64,000 bases of DNA from the NCBI RefSeq assembly GCF_001427875.1, contig NZ_LMHK01000001.1:1755228-1819227 (forward strand). Direction: 5' to 3'. Shown here piece by piece: positions 25,236-33,553 of the stretch (position 1 is its first letter; each line of letters begins with the position of its first letter). Below the pieces are notes generated by a model that saw only the letters and a list, made by a program, of their open reading frames with translations, was not told the origin of the DNA and did not search any database. Position numbers and translations under genes: made by a program. The stretch comes from Devosia sp. Root685 (lineage in GTDB: Bacteria; Pseudomonadota; Alphaproteobacteria; Rhizobiales; Devosiaceae).

Positions 25236-26165
25236 CTACCAGGCCCAATCCGCCAGCAGCGCCAGCGTCAGGGCGATCCCCACATAGTGGTTGTTCTTGA
25301 AGCGCATGAGCGGGTTTTCCACCACCTCCGCATCAAGCGTATAGACCTGCCAGGCGAGCAGCGCCGCCGGCACCAGCATCAGCACTACCGCGATCAACCC
25401 GCCCCCCGAGGACAGCACCGCCGCCAGCCAGAAAGTCACCGACCCCACGTAAAGCGCCGAAACCGCCGGCTTCACATTGGCGCCAAAGAGCCGCGCCGTC
25501 GATTTGACGCCGACCAGCGCGTCATCCTCCACATCCTGCAGCGCATAGATCGTGTCGTAGCCAATCACCCACAGAATGGTGCCGAGATAGAGCAGGATCG
25601 GTGGCCAGGAGAGACCGCCGGTTTCGCTGGTCCACCCAATCAGCGCGCCATAGGAAAAAGCCAGGCCAAGGAAAAATTGCGGCCACCAGGTGATCCGCTT
25701 CATAAACGGATAGATCGCCACCAGCACCAGCGAAGCGACGCCCGCCCAGACGGTGAAGCGATTGAACTGGAACAAAATGATCGCACCAAGCAGCGCCTGA
25801 GCGATTAGAAAAGCCAGCGCCTGCTGCGAGGTCACCTGACCCGAGGGGATCGGCCGCAGCCTTGTGCGCGCTACCTTCATGTCGATGTCGCGATCAACGA
25901 TATCGTTGAAAGTGCAGCCCGCCCCGCGCATCAACACCGCACCGACGAACATGAGAATGACCGACGTCCAGCCAAAGCCACGCTCGGGGATCTCCACCGC
26001 AGCCAGCGCCAGCCCCCAGGCGCAGGGCCAGAACAGCAGCCAGAAGCCGATCGGCCGGTCCCAGCGCGCCAGCCGCGCATAGGGTTTTAGCCAATCGGGC
26101 GCATGGCGATCCACCCAATTGTCCCTTTGGGCGTCAGCAACGGGGGCGGAATGAATATCGGACAT
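25236..26165 (-). CDS. ubiA: 4-hydroxybenzoate polyprenyltransferase
   Basis: 309 aa, about eight transmembrane helices. The two Asp-rich prenyl-diphosphate/Mg motifs are NDIVDRDIDMKVARTRLRP and YDTIYALQDVEDDALVGVKS, the latter diagnostic of UbiA in ubiquinone synthesis. RWDRPIGFWLLFWPCAWGLA at the N-terminus is also typical. It is divergent from rsmE. The product feeds the ubiquinone pool on which the respiratory chain relies. Confidence 0.97.
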   Translation of the reverse strand: MSDIHSAPVADAQRDNWVDRHAPDWLKPYARLARWDRPIGFWLLFWPCAWGLALAAVEIPERGFGWTSVILMFVGAVLMRGAGCTFNDIVDRDIDMKVARTRLRPIPSGQVTSQQALAFLIAQALLGAIILFQFNRFTVWAGVASLVLVAIYPFMKRITWWPQFFLGLAFSYGALIGWTSETGGLSWPPILLYLGTILWVIGYDTIYALQDVEDDALVGVKSTARLFGANVKPAVSALYVGSVTFWLAAVLSSGGGLIAVVLMLVPAALLAWQVYTLDAEVVENPLMRFKNNHYVGIALTLALLADWAW

Positions 26166-26196
26166 GGTGCCACGACCTCGCGGTTCGATTCACCTG

Positions 26197-26231
26197 AGGT
26201 CTACTCCAATCGCTCAAGACAAAGTAGACCT
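26197..26231. promoter_or_regulatory. Inverted repeat between ubiA and rsmE
   Basis: AGGTCTACT (26197-26205) and its exact complement AGTAGACCT (26223-26231) with a 17-nt spacer, in the 120-bp divergent region. It could be an operator or a hairpin in the rsmE leader. I know of no regulator with this site. Confidence 0.4.
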
Positions 26232-26285
26232 GATCCAAGCCCACCCAAAGAGGAAGGCGCGGCACGCTGCCGCGTCCCAAGAAAA

Positions 26286-27035
26286 ATGCCTCGTAGCCAC
26301 GCCAGCCTGCCCCGCCTTTTCGTTGACGCCGACCTCGCCGGGGGTGACGCACTGAGCCTTAACAAGGACCAGTCGCTCTATCTCGCCGCCGTGCTGCGCA
26401 AGAACGTCGGCGACGAAGTCGTGCTCTTTAATGGCCGCGACGGCGCCTGGCTCTGCCGGTTGACCAGTGATTCGAAAAAGTCCGTCACGCTGGCGATCGC
26501 TGAGGAAGTCGCCGCCCAGACGGAAAAATCCGAACTCTGGTATGGCTTTGCCCCGCTCAAGACCGAGCGTCTCGACTATGTGATCCAGAAAGCGGTCGAA
26601 ATGGGCGCCGGCACGATCCAGCCGGTGATGACCCAATATACCCAGGTCCACCGCCTCAAGACCGAGCGCCTCCACGCCAATGCCGTTGAGGCCGCCGAGC
26701 AATGCGAAGTGCTCTCGGTCCCCACCATTGCAGATGAAATCACCCTCGAACGTCTCCTCTCCGACTGGCCCACGAGCCACGAAAACCGCAAGCTGATCTT
26801 CGCCGATGAAGGAGAAGCCTCGTCCTCGCCCGTCGAGGCGCTTGCTGCCCTCAAGGGCCAAAAGATCGGGCTTCTCATCGGTCCCGAGGGTGGTTTTTCC
26901 GATGCCGAGCGCGAAAAACTGCGCGGGCTCCCCTTCGTCGTTCCCATTAGTCTCGGCCCGCGCATCCTCCGTGCCGACACTGCCGCCGTCGCCGCAATGG
27001 CCGTCATTCAAGCTATCATCGGTGATTGGCGATAA
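26286..27035 (+). CDS. rsmE: 16S rRNA (uracil(1498)-N(3))-methyltransferase
   Basis: 249 aa, SPOUT-family methyltransferase. Signatures: PRLFVDADLAGGD near the start, LKTERLDYVIQKAVEMGA, EAAEQCE, and the knot region GLLIGPEGGFSDAE and SLGPRILRADTAAVAA. It methylates U1498 of 16S rRNA. The ATG at 26286 fits the family; the open frame upstream is unrelated. The ribosome site is weak (CAAGAAAA). Confidence 0.96.
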   Translation: MPRSHASLPRLFVDADLAGGDALSLNKDQSLYLAAVLRKNVGDEVVLFNGRDGAWLCRLTSDSKKSVTLAIAEEVAAQTEKSELWYGFAPLKTERLDYVIQKAVEMGAGTIQPVMTQYTQVHRLKTERLHANAVEAAEQCEVLSVPTIADEITLERLLSDWPTSHENRKLIFADEGEASSSPVEALAALKGQKIGLLIGPEGGFSDAEREKLRGLPFVVPISLGPRILRADTAAVAAMAVIQAIIGDWR

Positions 27036-27110
27036 AAGCCGATTGCATTCCGGCTTGCGCTCGTTATGGTGCCGGCCCAATTTACCCCTCATAGTTTAGA
27101 CGAGGATCAC

Positions 27111-28481
27111 ATGGCCGGCGCCGACACTGCTTCGCCTCTGATTGAATCGCGCGCAGACCTGATCGAAGCAATGGAACGCGGCAGCAAACCCGCTTCCGAA
27201 TGGCGAATCGGCACCGAGCACGAAAAGCACGTCTTCCACACCAATCCCCTTCGCCCCGTCGCCTATGAGGGCGAAAACGGCATCCGTGCGCTGCTCGATG
27301 GCATCGAGAAGGAGACCGGCTGGCATCCCTTCTACGATGGCGAAAACCCCATCGGCCTGCGCAATAACGAAGTCGCGGGCGGCATTTCGCTCGAACCCGG
27401 CGGCCAGTTCGAACTTTCAGGCGCGCCCATGGAAACGCTCCATGGCACGGCCGATGAAATGGCCGAGCATATGCGCGTCGCCAAGAAAGTCGCCGCCCCG
27501 CTCGATATTCATTTCCTCGGCCTCGGCGTCACTCCGCTCTGGGCGGTCAATGAAATCGAGGTCATGCCCAAGTCGCGTTATGGCATCATGACGCCCTATA
27601 TGGAAAAGGTCGGCACGCTCGGTACCTCGATGATGTACCGCTCGTGCACCGTCCAGACCAATCTCGACTTCTCCAGCGAAGCCGACATGGTCAAGAAGCT
27701 GCGCGTCTCGCTGGCGCTGCAGCCCGTCGCCACCGCGCTCTTTGCCAATTCGCCCTTCGCCGATGGCCGCGACACCGGCTATCTCAGCTTCCGCAGCCAT
27801 ATCTGGCTCAATACCGACAATGCGCGCACCGGCATGCTTCCCTTCGCCTTCGAGGAAGGCTTTGGCTTCGAGCAATATGCCGACCACGCGCTCGACGTGC
27901 CGATGTATTTTGTCATCCGCAATGGCCAATACGTGAACGTCGCCGGCGAAAGCTTCCGCGCGTTCCTCAAGGGCGAACTGCCGCAGCTTCCCGGCGAAAA
28001 GCCCACGGTAAAGGATTGGGAAGATCACCTTTCCACCCTGTTCCCGGAAGTGCGCCTGAAACAGTTCCTCGAAATGCGCGGCGCCGATATGGGCGACGAA
28101 GCTCATGTCACCGGCCTCTCCGCCTTCTGGACCGGCCTTCTCTATGACGAGGTTTCGCTCGAAGCCGCCTGGGAGTTGACGCGCAACTGGACCCAGGAAG
28201 ATCGCGATTATCTCCGTCGCGAAGTCCCGCGCCTCGGCCTCACCACCCCCTTCGACCGCTCCAGCATTTTCGACGCCGCCGCTCAGGCCGTCGGCATTGC
28301 CGAAGCCGGCCTCGTCCGCCGCAACCGCCTCAATGCTCGGGGTCAAGACGAGACCATCCACCTCGCCTGCCTCGAAGAAACGGTCCGCACCGGCAAATCC
28401 CAGGCAGGCCGCTGGCTCGACAAATTCCGCAATGAATGGAACGGCGATGTGACCCCGATCTTCAAAGAAGCAGAGATGTAG
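27111..28481 (+). CDS. gshA: Glutamate--cysteine ligase (plant/alphaproteobacterial type)
   Basis: 456 aa. This is the GCL group shared by Alphaproteobacteria and plants, not the E. coli GshA type: WRIGTEHEKHVF, RNNEVAGGISLEPGGQFELSG (split across adjacent segments), YRSCTVQTNLDFSSEADMV, FRSHIWLNTDNARTGM. It catalyses the first step of glutathione synthesis. Redox control through cysteines, known in the plant enzymes, cannot be judged here. The start is MAGADTASPLI. A family E repeat follows the stop. Confidence 0.97.
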   Translation: MAGADTASPLIESRADLIEAMERGSKPASEWRIGTEHEKHVFHTNPLRPVAYEGENGIRALLDGIEKETGWHPFYDGENPIGLRNNEVAGGISLEPGGQFELSGAPMETLHGTADEMAEHMRVAKKVAAPLDIHFLGLGVTPLWAVNEIEVMPKSRYGIMTPYMEKVGTLGTSMMYRSCTVQTNLDFSSEADMVKKLRVSLALQPVATALFANSPFADGRDTGYLSFRSHIWLNTDNARTGMLPFAFEEGFGFEQYADHALDVPMYFVIRNGQYVNVAGESFRAFLKGELPQLPGEKPTVKDWEDHLSTLFPEVRLKQFLEMRGADMGDEAHVTGLSAFWTGLLYDEVSLEAAWELTRNWTQEDRDYLRREVPRLGLTTPFDRSSIFDAAAQAVGIAEAGLVRRNRLNARGQDETIHLACLEETVRTGKSQAGRWLDKFRNEWNGDVTPIFKEAEM

Positions 28482-28500
28482 GGGTAGAGGCCTACTATCT

Positions 28501-28655
28501 TCCTTCTCCCCTTGCGGGAGAAGGTGCCCCGAAGGGGCGGATGAGGGGTATTCGTTGGCAAACACCACGTCCTCTGCGGATGAAAGATACCCCTCACCCT
28601 GATTTTCTGCTGAACGCAGAAAAATCTGTCCCTCTCCCGCAAGGGGCGAGGGGAA
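28501..28655. repeat. Family E palindromic repeat, inverted pair
   Basis: First unit: CCTTCTCCCCTTGCGGGAGAAGG followed by TGCCCCGAAGGGGCGGATGAGGGGTAT. Second unit, inverted: ATACCCCTCACCCTG... CCCTCTCCCGCAAGGGGCGAGGG. A related unit is at 55895-55949. It fills the gap between gshA and purD. Confidence 0.85.
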
Positions 28656-28716
28656 GAGCCTTGCCCTTCCCTCCACTCTCGTGCATCACGCCCGCAACAC
28701 GGCATGGAGGCACGAT

Positions 28717-29991
28717 ATGCGGGTTCTGGTCATCGGTTCGGGTGGGCGCGAGCATGCCCTCGCCTGGAAAATCGCCCAGTCGCCCCTTCTTACAAAACTC
28801 TTCGTCGCCCCCGGCAATGGCGGCACTGAAGCCATCGCCGAAAACCTCCGCATCGACATCACTGACCACGCAGCCGTCATCGCCGCCGCCAAAGCCCAAA
28901 ACATCGACTTCGTCGTTGTCGGCCCCGATGCGCAGGTGGTTGCCGGCCTCGGCGATGATATTCGCGCCGCCGGCTTCGCCTGCTTCTGCCCCTCAAAGGA
29001 AGCCGGCCAGTTGGAAGGCTCCAAAAGCTTTACCAAGGCCCTCTGCGACGAATTCGACATCCCCACCGCCGGCTATGCCCGCTTCGAAGATGAAGCCTCG
29101 GCTCTCGCTCACATCTACACCCATGGCGCGCCCATCGTGATCAAGGCCGATGGCCTTGCTGCCGGCAAGGGCGTCACCGTCGCCATGAGCGTCGAGGAAG
29201 CCGAAGAAGCCATCATCGACTGCTTCTCCGGCGCCTTTGGCGCTTCCGGTGCCGCTGTCGTCATCGAAGAATTCATGGAAGGCGAGGAAGTCAGCCTCTT
29301 CGTCCTCTGCGACGGCGAAACGCTTCTCCCCCTCACCACGGCGCAAGACCACAAGCGCGCCTTCGATGGCGATACCGGCCCCAATACCGGCGGCATGGGT
29401 GCCTATTCGCCCGCTCCGGTAATGACCGAAGAGCAATATGACTTCACGATGAAGCACATCGTCGAGCCCACCGCCCGCGGCCTTGCCCAGCGCGGCACCC
29501 CCTATCAGGGCGTTCTCTATGCTGGCCTCATGCTCACCGATCAGGGCCCAAAACTCGTCGAATACAATGCGCGCTTCGGCGATCCCGAAACGCAGGTGAT
29601 GATGATGCGCATGGAAAGCGACATCCTGCCCCTTCTCCACGCCACCGCCACCGGCATGCTTAAGGGCCACGATGTGACCTGGAAAGATGCCTATGCGTTG
29701 ACGGTTATCATGGCGACCAAGGGCTATCCGGGCGACTATGGCAAAGGCAGCGAGATCAGCGGCGCCGACGGCCTCGATACGGATGATCTGACCGTGTTCC
29801 ACGCCGGAACCTCGCGCGACGGGGGCCGTTTACTCGCCAATGGTGGGCGCGTGCTCAATGTCACGGCGCTCGGTAATTCGGTGAAAGAGGCACAGGACCG
29901 TGCTTATCGAGGCGTTGACGCAGTGGATTGGCCAGAGGGCTTCTCCCGAAGAGATATCGGCTGGCGTGAAATCGCCCGCGAGCGGACCTGA
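28717..29991 (+). CDS. purD: Phosphoribosylamine--glycine ligase
   Basis: 424 aa, ATP-grasp enzyme of purine synthesis. Motifs: MRVLVIGSGGREHALAWK, the ATP-grasp loop IVIKADGLAAGKGVTVA, TTAQDHKRAFDGDTGPNTGG (two adjacent pieces) and YNARFGDPETQV. The start has GGAGG seven bases upstream. Its end is overlapped by the longest possible frame of the following patatin gene, but that gene probably starts later. Confidence 0.98.
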   Translation: MRVLVIGSGGREHALAWKIAQSPLLTKLFVAPGNGGTEAIAENLRIDITDHAAVIAAAKAQNIDFVVVGPDAQVVAGLGDDIRAAGFACFCPSKEAGQLEGSKSFTKALCDEFDIPTAGYARFEDEASALAHIYTHGAPIVIKADGLAAGKGVTVAMSVEEAEEAIIDCFSGAFGASGAAVVIEEFMEGEEVSLFVLCDGETLLPLTTAQDHKRAFDGDTGPNTGGMGAYSPAPVMTEEQYDFTMKHIVEPTARGLAQRGTPYQGVLYAGLMLTDQGPKLVEYNARFGDPETQVMMMRMESDILPLLHATATGMLKGHDVTWKDAYALTVIMATKGYPGDYGKGSEISGADGLDTDDLTVFHAGTSRDGGRLLANGGRVLNVTALGNSVKEAQDRAYRGVDAVDWPEGFSRRDIGWREIARERT

Positions 29992-30133
29992 ACCTTTCCT
30001 CAATCTTGCAGGCCTACACTTCCGGCGGACCGTCTTCGAAGAGACGCCGCCGGAACGCAAGCTGACCCCGCTGCAGATGCGAGGTCAGGTGCTGATAGAC
30101 CGGCTGCGCTCCAAGGGAAGGGAGCGAAGCGGA

Positions 30134-31018
30134 ATGAACATTGCGTCTGGCCCCAAGATCGGCGTTGCCCTCGGCGGCGGGTCTGCCCGTGGCCTCACCC
30201 ATATCCCCTATATCGAGGCGATGGACGAGCTTGGCATCAAGCCTTCGGTCATTTCCGGCACCTCAATCGGCGCGCTGATCGGCTCCGGCTGGGCCGCCGG
30301 CATGACCGGCAAGGAACTGCGCGAACATTCCTTCGAAGTCCTCGGAACGCTGCGCACCATTGCCAGCAAACTCTGGTCGACCCAGATCAAGGGCCTCGGC
30401 GGGCTTTTGCGCAACGGCATTTCCATGCAGCTCGACGCCACCCATATCGTCGATGCCTTCACCCCACCGAATTTTCCCAACAGTTTCAGCGACCTCAAAA
30501 TCCCGCTCTACGTCGTCGCGACCGATTTCCAGTCCTGGCACCAGGTCGTGTTCAATTCGGGGCCCCTGCGCCCAGCCATTGCCGGCTCCATCGCCATGCC
30601 GAGCGTTTTCAAGCCGATCGTGCATAACAACCACATTCTGGTCGATGGCGCAGTGGTCAATCCGCTCCCTCTCGACCAGGCCGATATCGGCACCGATTTC
30701 CTCATCGGCATCGACGTCAACGGCGACCCATCGGTCGGCATCAACAAGACCGACCACCGGCCCCTCGATATCTGGTTTGGTTCAGCCCAGATCATGATGC
30801 ATTCGCTGATCGCCCATTCGATGGCCGCCTATCCGCCCGACATTTATGTCCGGCCCCATGTCGCCAATTTCGGCGCCATGGAGTTCTGGCGGGTGCGCGA
30901 AATGATCACCCATGTGGAAACGGAAAAGGACCGGTTCAAACATATTCTGACCCGCAAGATCGAAGACTATATCCAGAACAAGGTCGAGCCGATTCAGAGC
31001 AATCCGCGCCGCCGTTAG
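30134..31018 (+). CDS. Patatin-like phospholipase, RssA type
   Basis: 294 aa. The oxyanion loop is GVALGGGSARGL, the nucleophile elbow is SGTSIGALIG (GxSxG) and the catalytic Asp is in LVDGAVVNPLP, the full Ser-Asp dyad of patatins. The family hydrolyses acyl esters; the closest shape is RssA/YchK, of unknown substrate. The start at 30134 has GGGAG nine bases upstream; longer starts would overlap purD by up to 92 bases. The stop codon overlaps that of the convergent tadA. Confidence 0.92.
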   Translation: MNIASGPKIGVALGGGSARGLTHIPYIEAMDELGIKPSVISGTSIGALIGSGWAAGMTGKELREHSFEVLGTLRTIASKLWSTQIKGLGGLLRNGISMQLDATHIVDAFTPPNFPNSFSDLKIPLYVVATDFQSWHQVVFNSGPLRPAIAGSIAMPSVFKPIVHNNHILVDGAVVNPLPLDQADIGTDFLIGIDVNGDPSVGINKTDHRPLDIWFGSAQIMMHSLIAHSMAAYPPDIYVRPHVANFGAMEFWRVREMITHVETEKDRFKHILTRKIEDYIQNKVEPIQSNPRRR

Positions 31019-31467
31019 CCGCGCAGTTTCCTGAAAAAATCCACCAGCATGGCCTCGGCCCGCGATGCCGAAACGCCGCCGATGACTTCGGGCTTATGGT
31101 GACAGGTCGGCTGCTCGAAGAGCCTGATCCCATTTTCCACCGCGCCCGCCTTGGTGTCTTCGGCCGCAAAATACACCCGCCGCAACCGCGCATGCGCAAT
31201 GGCTCCCGCACACATGGCGCAGGGCTCGAGCGTCACATAGAGATCGCAGCCATCGAGCCGCCCCGTGCCGCGGACCTTCAGCGCCTCGCGGATCGCCAGC
31301 ATTTCGGCGTGTGCCGTGGGATCGCCCAAAGCCTGCATCTGATTGCGCGTAGCGGCAAGCACGCGGCCGCTCTCCATCACCACCGCCCCCACCGGCGCCT
31401 CCCCAAGCGCCGCCGCTTCTTCGGCGAGGCGCAGGGCAAGATCCATGGGGGCGAGAAGGTTGGTCAT
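31015..31467 (-). CDS. tadA: tRNA adenosine(34) deaminase
   Basis: 150 aa. Zinc deaminase motifs HAEMLAIREA and PCAMCAGAI are intact, and the C-terminal RAEAMLVDFFRKLR is typical of TadA. It converts A34 of tRNA-Arg(ACG) to inosine. Its stop overlaps the stop of the convergent patatin gene by four bases, leaving no room for a terminator between them. It is divergent from mutL. Confidence 0.96.
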   Translation of the reverse strand: MTNLLAPMDLALRLAEEAAALGEAPVGAVVMESGRVLAATRNQMQALGDPTAHAEMLAIREALKVRGTGRLDGCDLYVTLEPCAMCAGAIAHARLRRVYFAAEDTKAGAVENGIRLFEQPTCHHKPEVIGGVSASRAEAMLVDFFRKLRG

Positions 31468-31512
31468 GGCGGAGATTTAGCGCTCAGCAGTGGGCGGAGC
31501 AAGGACATGCAC

Positions 31513-31544
31513 TTTCTTCACCTCTCCCCTGGGGAGAGGTGAAG
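31513..31544. repeat. Family A palindromic repeat
   Basis: CTTCACCTCTCCCC and its exact complement separated by a single T. It sits between the divergent starts of tadA and mutL, where a terminator is not expected, so it looks like a mobile or recurrent element. Compare 4361-4398. Confidence 0.75.
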
Positions 31545-31599
31545 GCGGGCTCCCGTTCGCCCTCCCCCTCCCCTATATTGGTCCCAAGGAGAATCGCTC

Positions 31600-33414
31600 T
31601 TGCCCATTCGCCAGCTACCCGAAGACCTGATCAACCGCATCGCTGCCGGCGAAGTGGTCGAGCGCCCCGCCAGCGTCGTCAAGGAACTGGTCGAAAACTC
31701 CATCGATGCCGGCGCGCGCCGCATCACCATCGCCACATCAGGCGGGGGCGTCGATCTCATCCGCATCACCGATGACGGCCACGGCATGGACCGGGAAGAC
31801 CTGATCCTCTCGGTCGAGCGCCACGCCACCTCGAAACTCAGCGAAGACGATCTCGACGATATCCGCACCCTGGGTTTCCGCGGCGAGGCGCTGGCCTCCA
31901 TCGGCTCGGTCTCGCGCCTCTCCGTCGCCTCGCGCCCCGCCGATGCCGAAACCGGCCTTGCCGTCGTCGTCGATAATGGCCGGCGCACCGGCCCCATGCC
32001 GCAGGCGATGAACCGCGGCACAGTGATCGAAGTGCGCGATCTCTTCTCCCAGGTGCCCGCCCGGCGCAAATTTCTCAAAAGCGCCCGTTCGGAAACAGCC
32101 GCCATTACCGATGTGGTCAAGCGCCTCGCCATGGCCAATCCGGAAATCCACTTCATCCTTGAAGGGTCAGACCGGATGATGTCGAACTGGCCCGCCATAT
32201 CAGGCGAAGGCGCTCTCGCGGCCCGGCTCGGCCAGGTCATGGGCGCCGATTTCATCGACAATGCGGTGCCGCTCGCCATGGCCCGCCATGGTGTGGTCGT
32301 CGCCGGCCTTGCGGGCCTGCCGACCTATACCCGCGCCAATTCCCTGTCGCAGTTCTATTTCGTCAACGGCCGCTCGGTGCGCGACAAGGTGCTGGTCGGC
32401 GCCATTCGCGCCGCCTATGCCGACTATATCTTCCGCGACCGCTTCCCGGTCGTCGCCCTCTATGTCGCCATTGACCCCGCCGAGGTCGACGTCAACGTCC
32501 ACCCCGCCAAAGCCGAACTGCGCTTCCAGGACCAGGGCGCCATTCGCGGCGCCGTCATCCGCGCCATCGGCACCGCCCTTGCCGCCGCCGGCTTCAAGGC
32601 CTCCAATAGCGTCGCCGAAGACATCATCAATGCCTTCACCGCCCCGGAAATGGCCCAGCCCCCCGAGCCAACTGGTCAAACGCCAACCTTGGCCCCGCCG
32701 CGCCCCATGAGCTATGGCTATGCGCCAAGCACGGCCCCGCTCAATTTCGACCGCTCCCCCGGCCGCCTCAGCGGCTTCACCGAGCCGAGCGCCCGCGTCG
32801 AAACCCTTCCCGAAGCATCTGAAGCCGTCGACTACCCCCTCGGCACCGCCCGCGCCCAGTTGTTCGACAATTACATCATCGCCCAGAGCGACAAGGGCCT
32901 GCTCTTGGTCGATCAACACGCGGCCCACGAACGCCTCGTCTATGAGCGCTTCAAGGCCCAACTCGCCTCCGGCCCCGTCGCCAGCCAAGCCCAGCTCATT
33001 CCCATCGTCATCGAGCTGCCCGAGGAAGACTGCACCCTCCTCGAAGATGCAGCGCCCGAACTCGAAAAATTCGGCCTTTATCTCGACCGCTTCGGCCCAC
33101 GCGCCATTGCCGTCAGCGAAACCCCGGCAATCCTCGGCAATAGCGATGTCGAAGGCCTTATTCGCGACCTCGCCGATGGCCTTGCCGAATGGGAAAGCGC
33201 TGCGGCATTGACCGACCGCATGGAAGCCATCATCGGCCGCATGGCCTGCCACGGCTCCGTCCGCTCCGGCCGCCGCCTCCGCGTCGACGAAATGAACGCC
33301 CTCCTCCGCGACATGGAAGCAACGCCGCATTCCGGCCAGTGCATTCACGGCCGGCCCACCTATGTCGAGCTGAAAAAGGGCGACATCGAGCGGTTATTCG
33401 GACGGAGCCGATGA
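31600..33414 (+). CDS. mutL: DNA mismatch repair protein MutL
   Basis: 604 aa. The GHKL ATPase is complete: INRIAAGEVVERPASVVKE, ENSIDAGA, DDGHGM, TLGFRGEALASI. The C-terminal domain has the endonuclease motif DQHAAHERLVYE (DQHAx2Ex4E), plus ACHGSVRSGRRL and CIHGRPTYVEL, so this MutL should nick DNA itself; that fits the absence of MutH in Alphaproteobacteria. The start is TTG, preceded by AAGGAGA, and the reading MPIRQLPEDLINRIAAGE leaves no better ATG. Confidence 0.98.
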   Translation: MPIRQLPEDLINRIAAGEVVERPASVVKELVENSIDAGARRITIATSGGGVDLIRITDDGHGMDREDLILSVERHATSKLSEDDLDDIRTLGFRGEALASIGSVSRLSVASRPADAETGLAVVVDNGRRTGPMPQAMNRGTVIEVRDLFSQVPARRKFLKSARSETAAITDVVKRLAMANPEIHFILEGSDRMMSNWPAISGEGALAARLGQVMGADFIDNAVPLAMARHGVVVAGLAGLPTYTRANSLSQFYFVNGRSVRDKVLVGAIRAAYADYIFRDRFPVVALYVAIDPAEVDVNVHPAKAELRFQDQGAIRGAVIRAIGTALAAAGFKASNSVAEDIINAFTAPEMAQPPEPTGQTPTLAPPRPMSYGYAPSTAPLNFDRSPGRLSGFTEPSARVETLPEASEAVDYPLGTARAQLFDNYIIAQSDKGLLLVDQHAAHERLVYERFKAQLASGPVASQAQLIPIVIELPEEDCTLLEDAAPELEKFGLYLDRFGPRAIAVSETPAILGNSDVEGLIRDLADGLAEWESAAALTDRMEAIIGRMACHGSVRSGRRLRVDEMNALLRDMEATPHSGQCIHGRPTYVELKKGDIERLFGRSR

Positions 33415-33526
33415 GACCCCCACCCAACCTCCCCCTGTCAGGGGGAGAGGTCTTTCTGTGGCCCTCTCATCTCACCACACACTCGATAGATCCCTCCCCC
33501 TACCAGGGGGAGGTTAGGTGGGGGTC
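33414..33526. repeat. Family C palindromic repeat, inverted pair
   Basis: First unit GACCCCCACCCAACCTCCCCCTGTCAGGGGG; second unit, inverted, CTCGATAGATCCCTCCCCCT...AGGGGGAGGTTAGGTGGGGGT (each given in part). It abuts the mutL stop codon. The other copy is at 37374-37484 and shares the internal CTCGATAGATCCCTCCCC. Confidence 0.85.
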
Positions 33527-33553
33527 TGTTTGCCCTCCGAACAGGACAACGAC

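Noticed and set aside
29900..30133. Longer N-terminus for the patatin gene
   Set aside because: It would overlap purD by 92 bases and adds residues with no patatin character; the ATG at 30134 has a good ribosome site.
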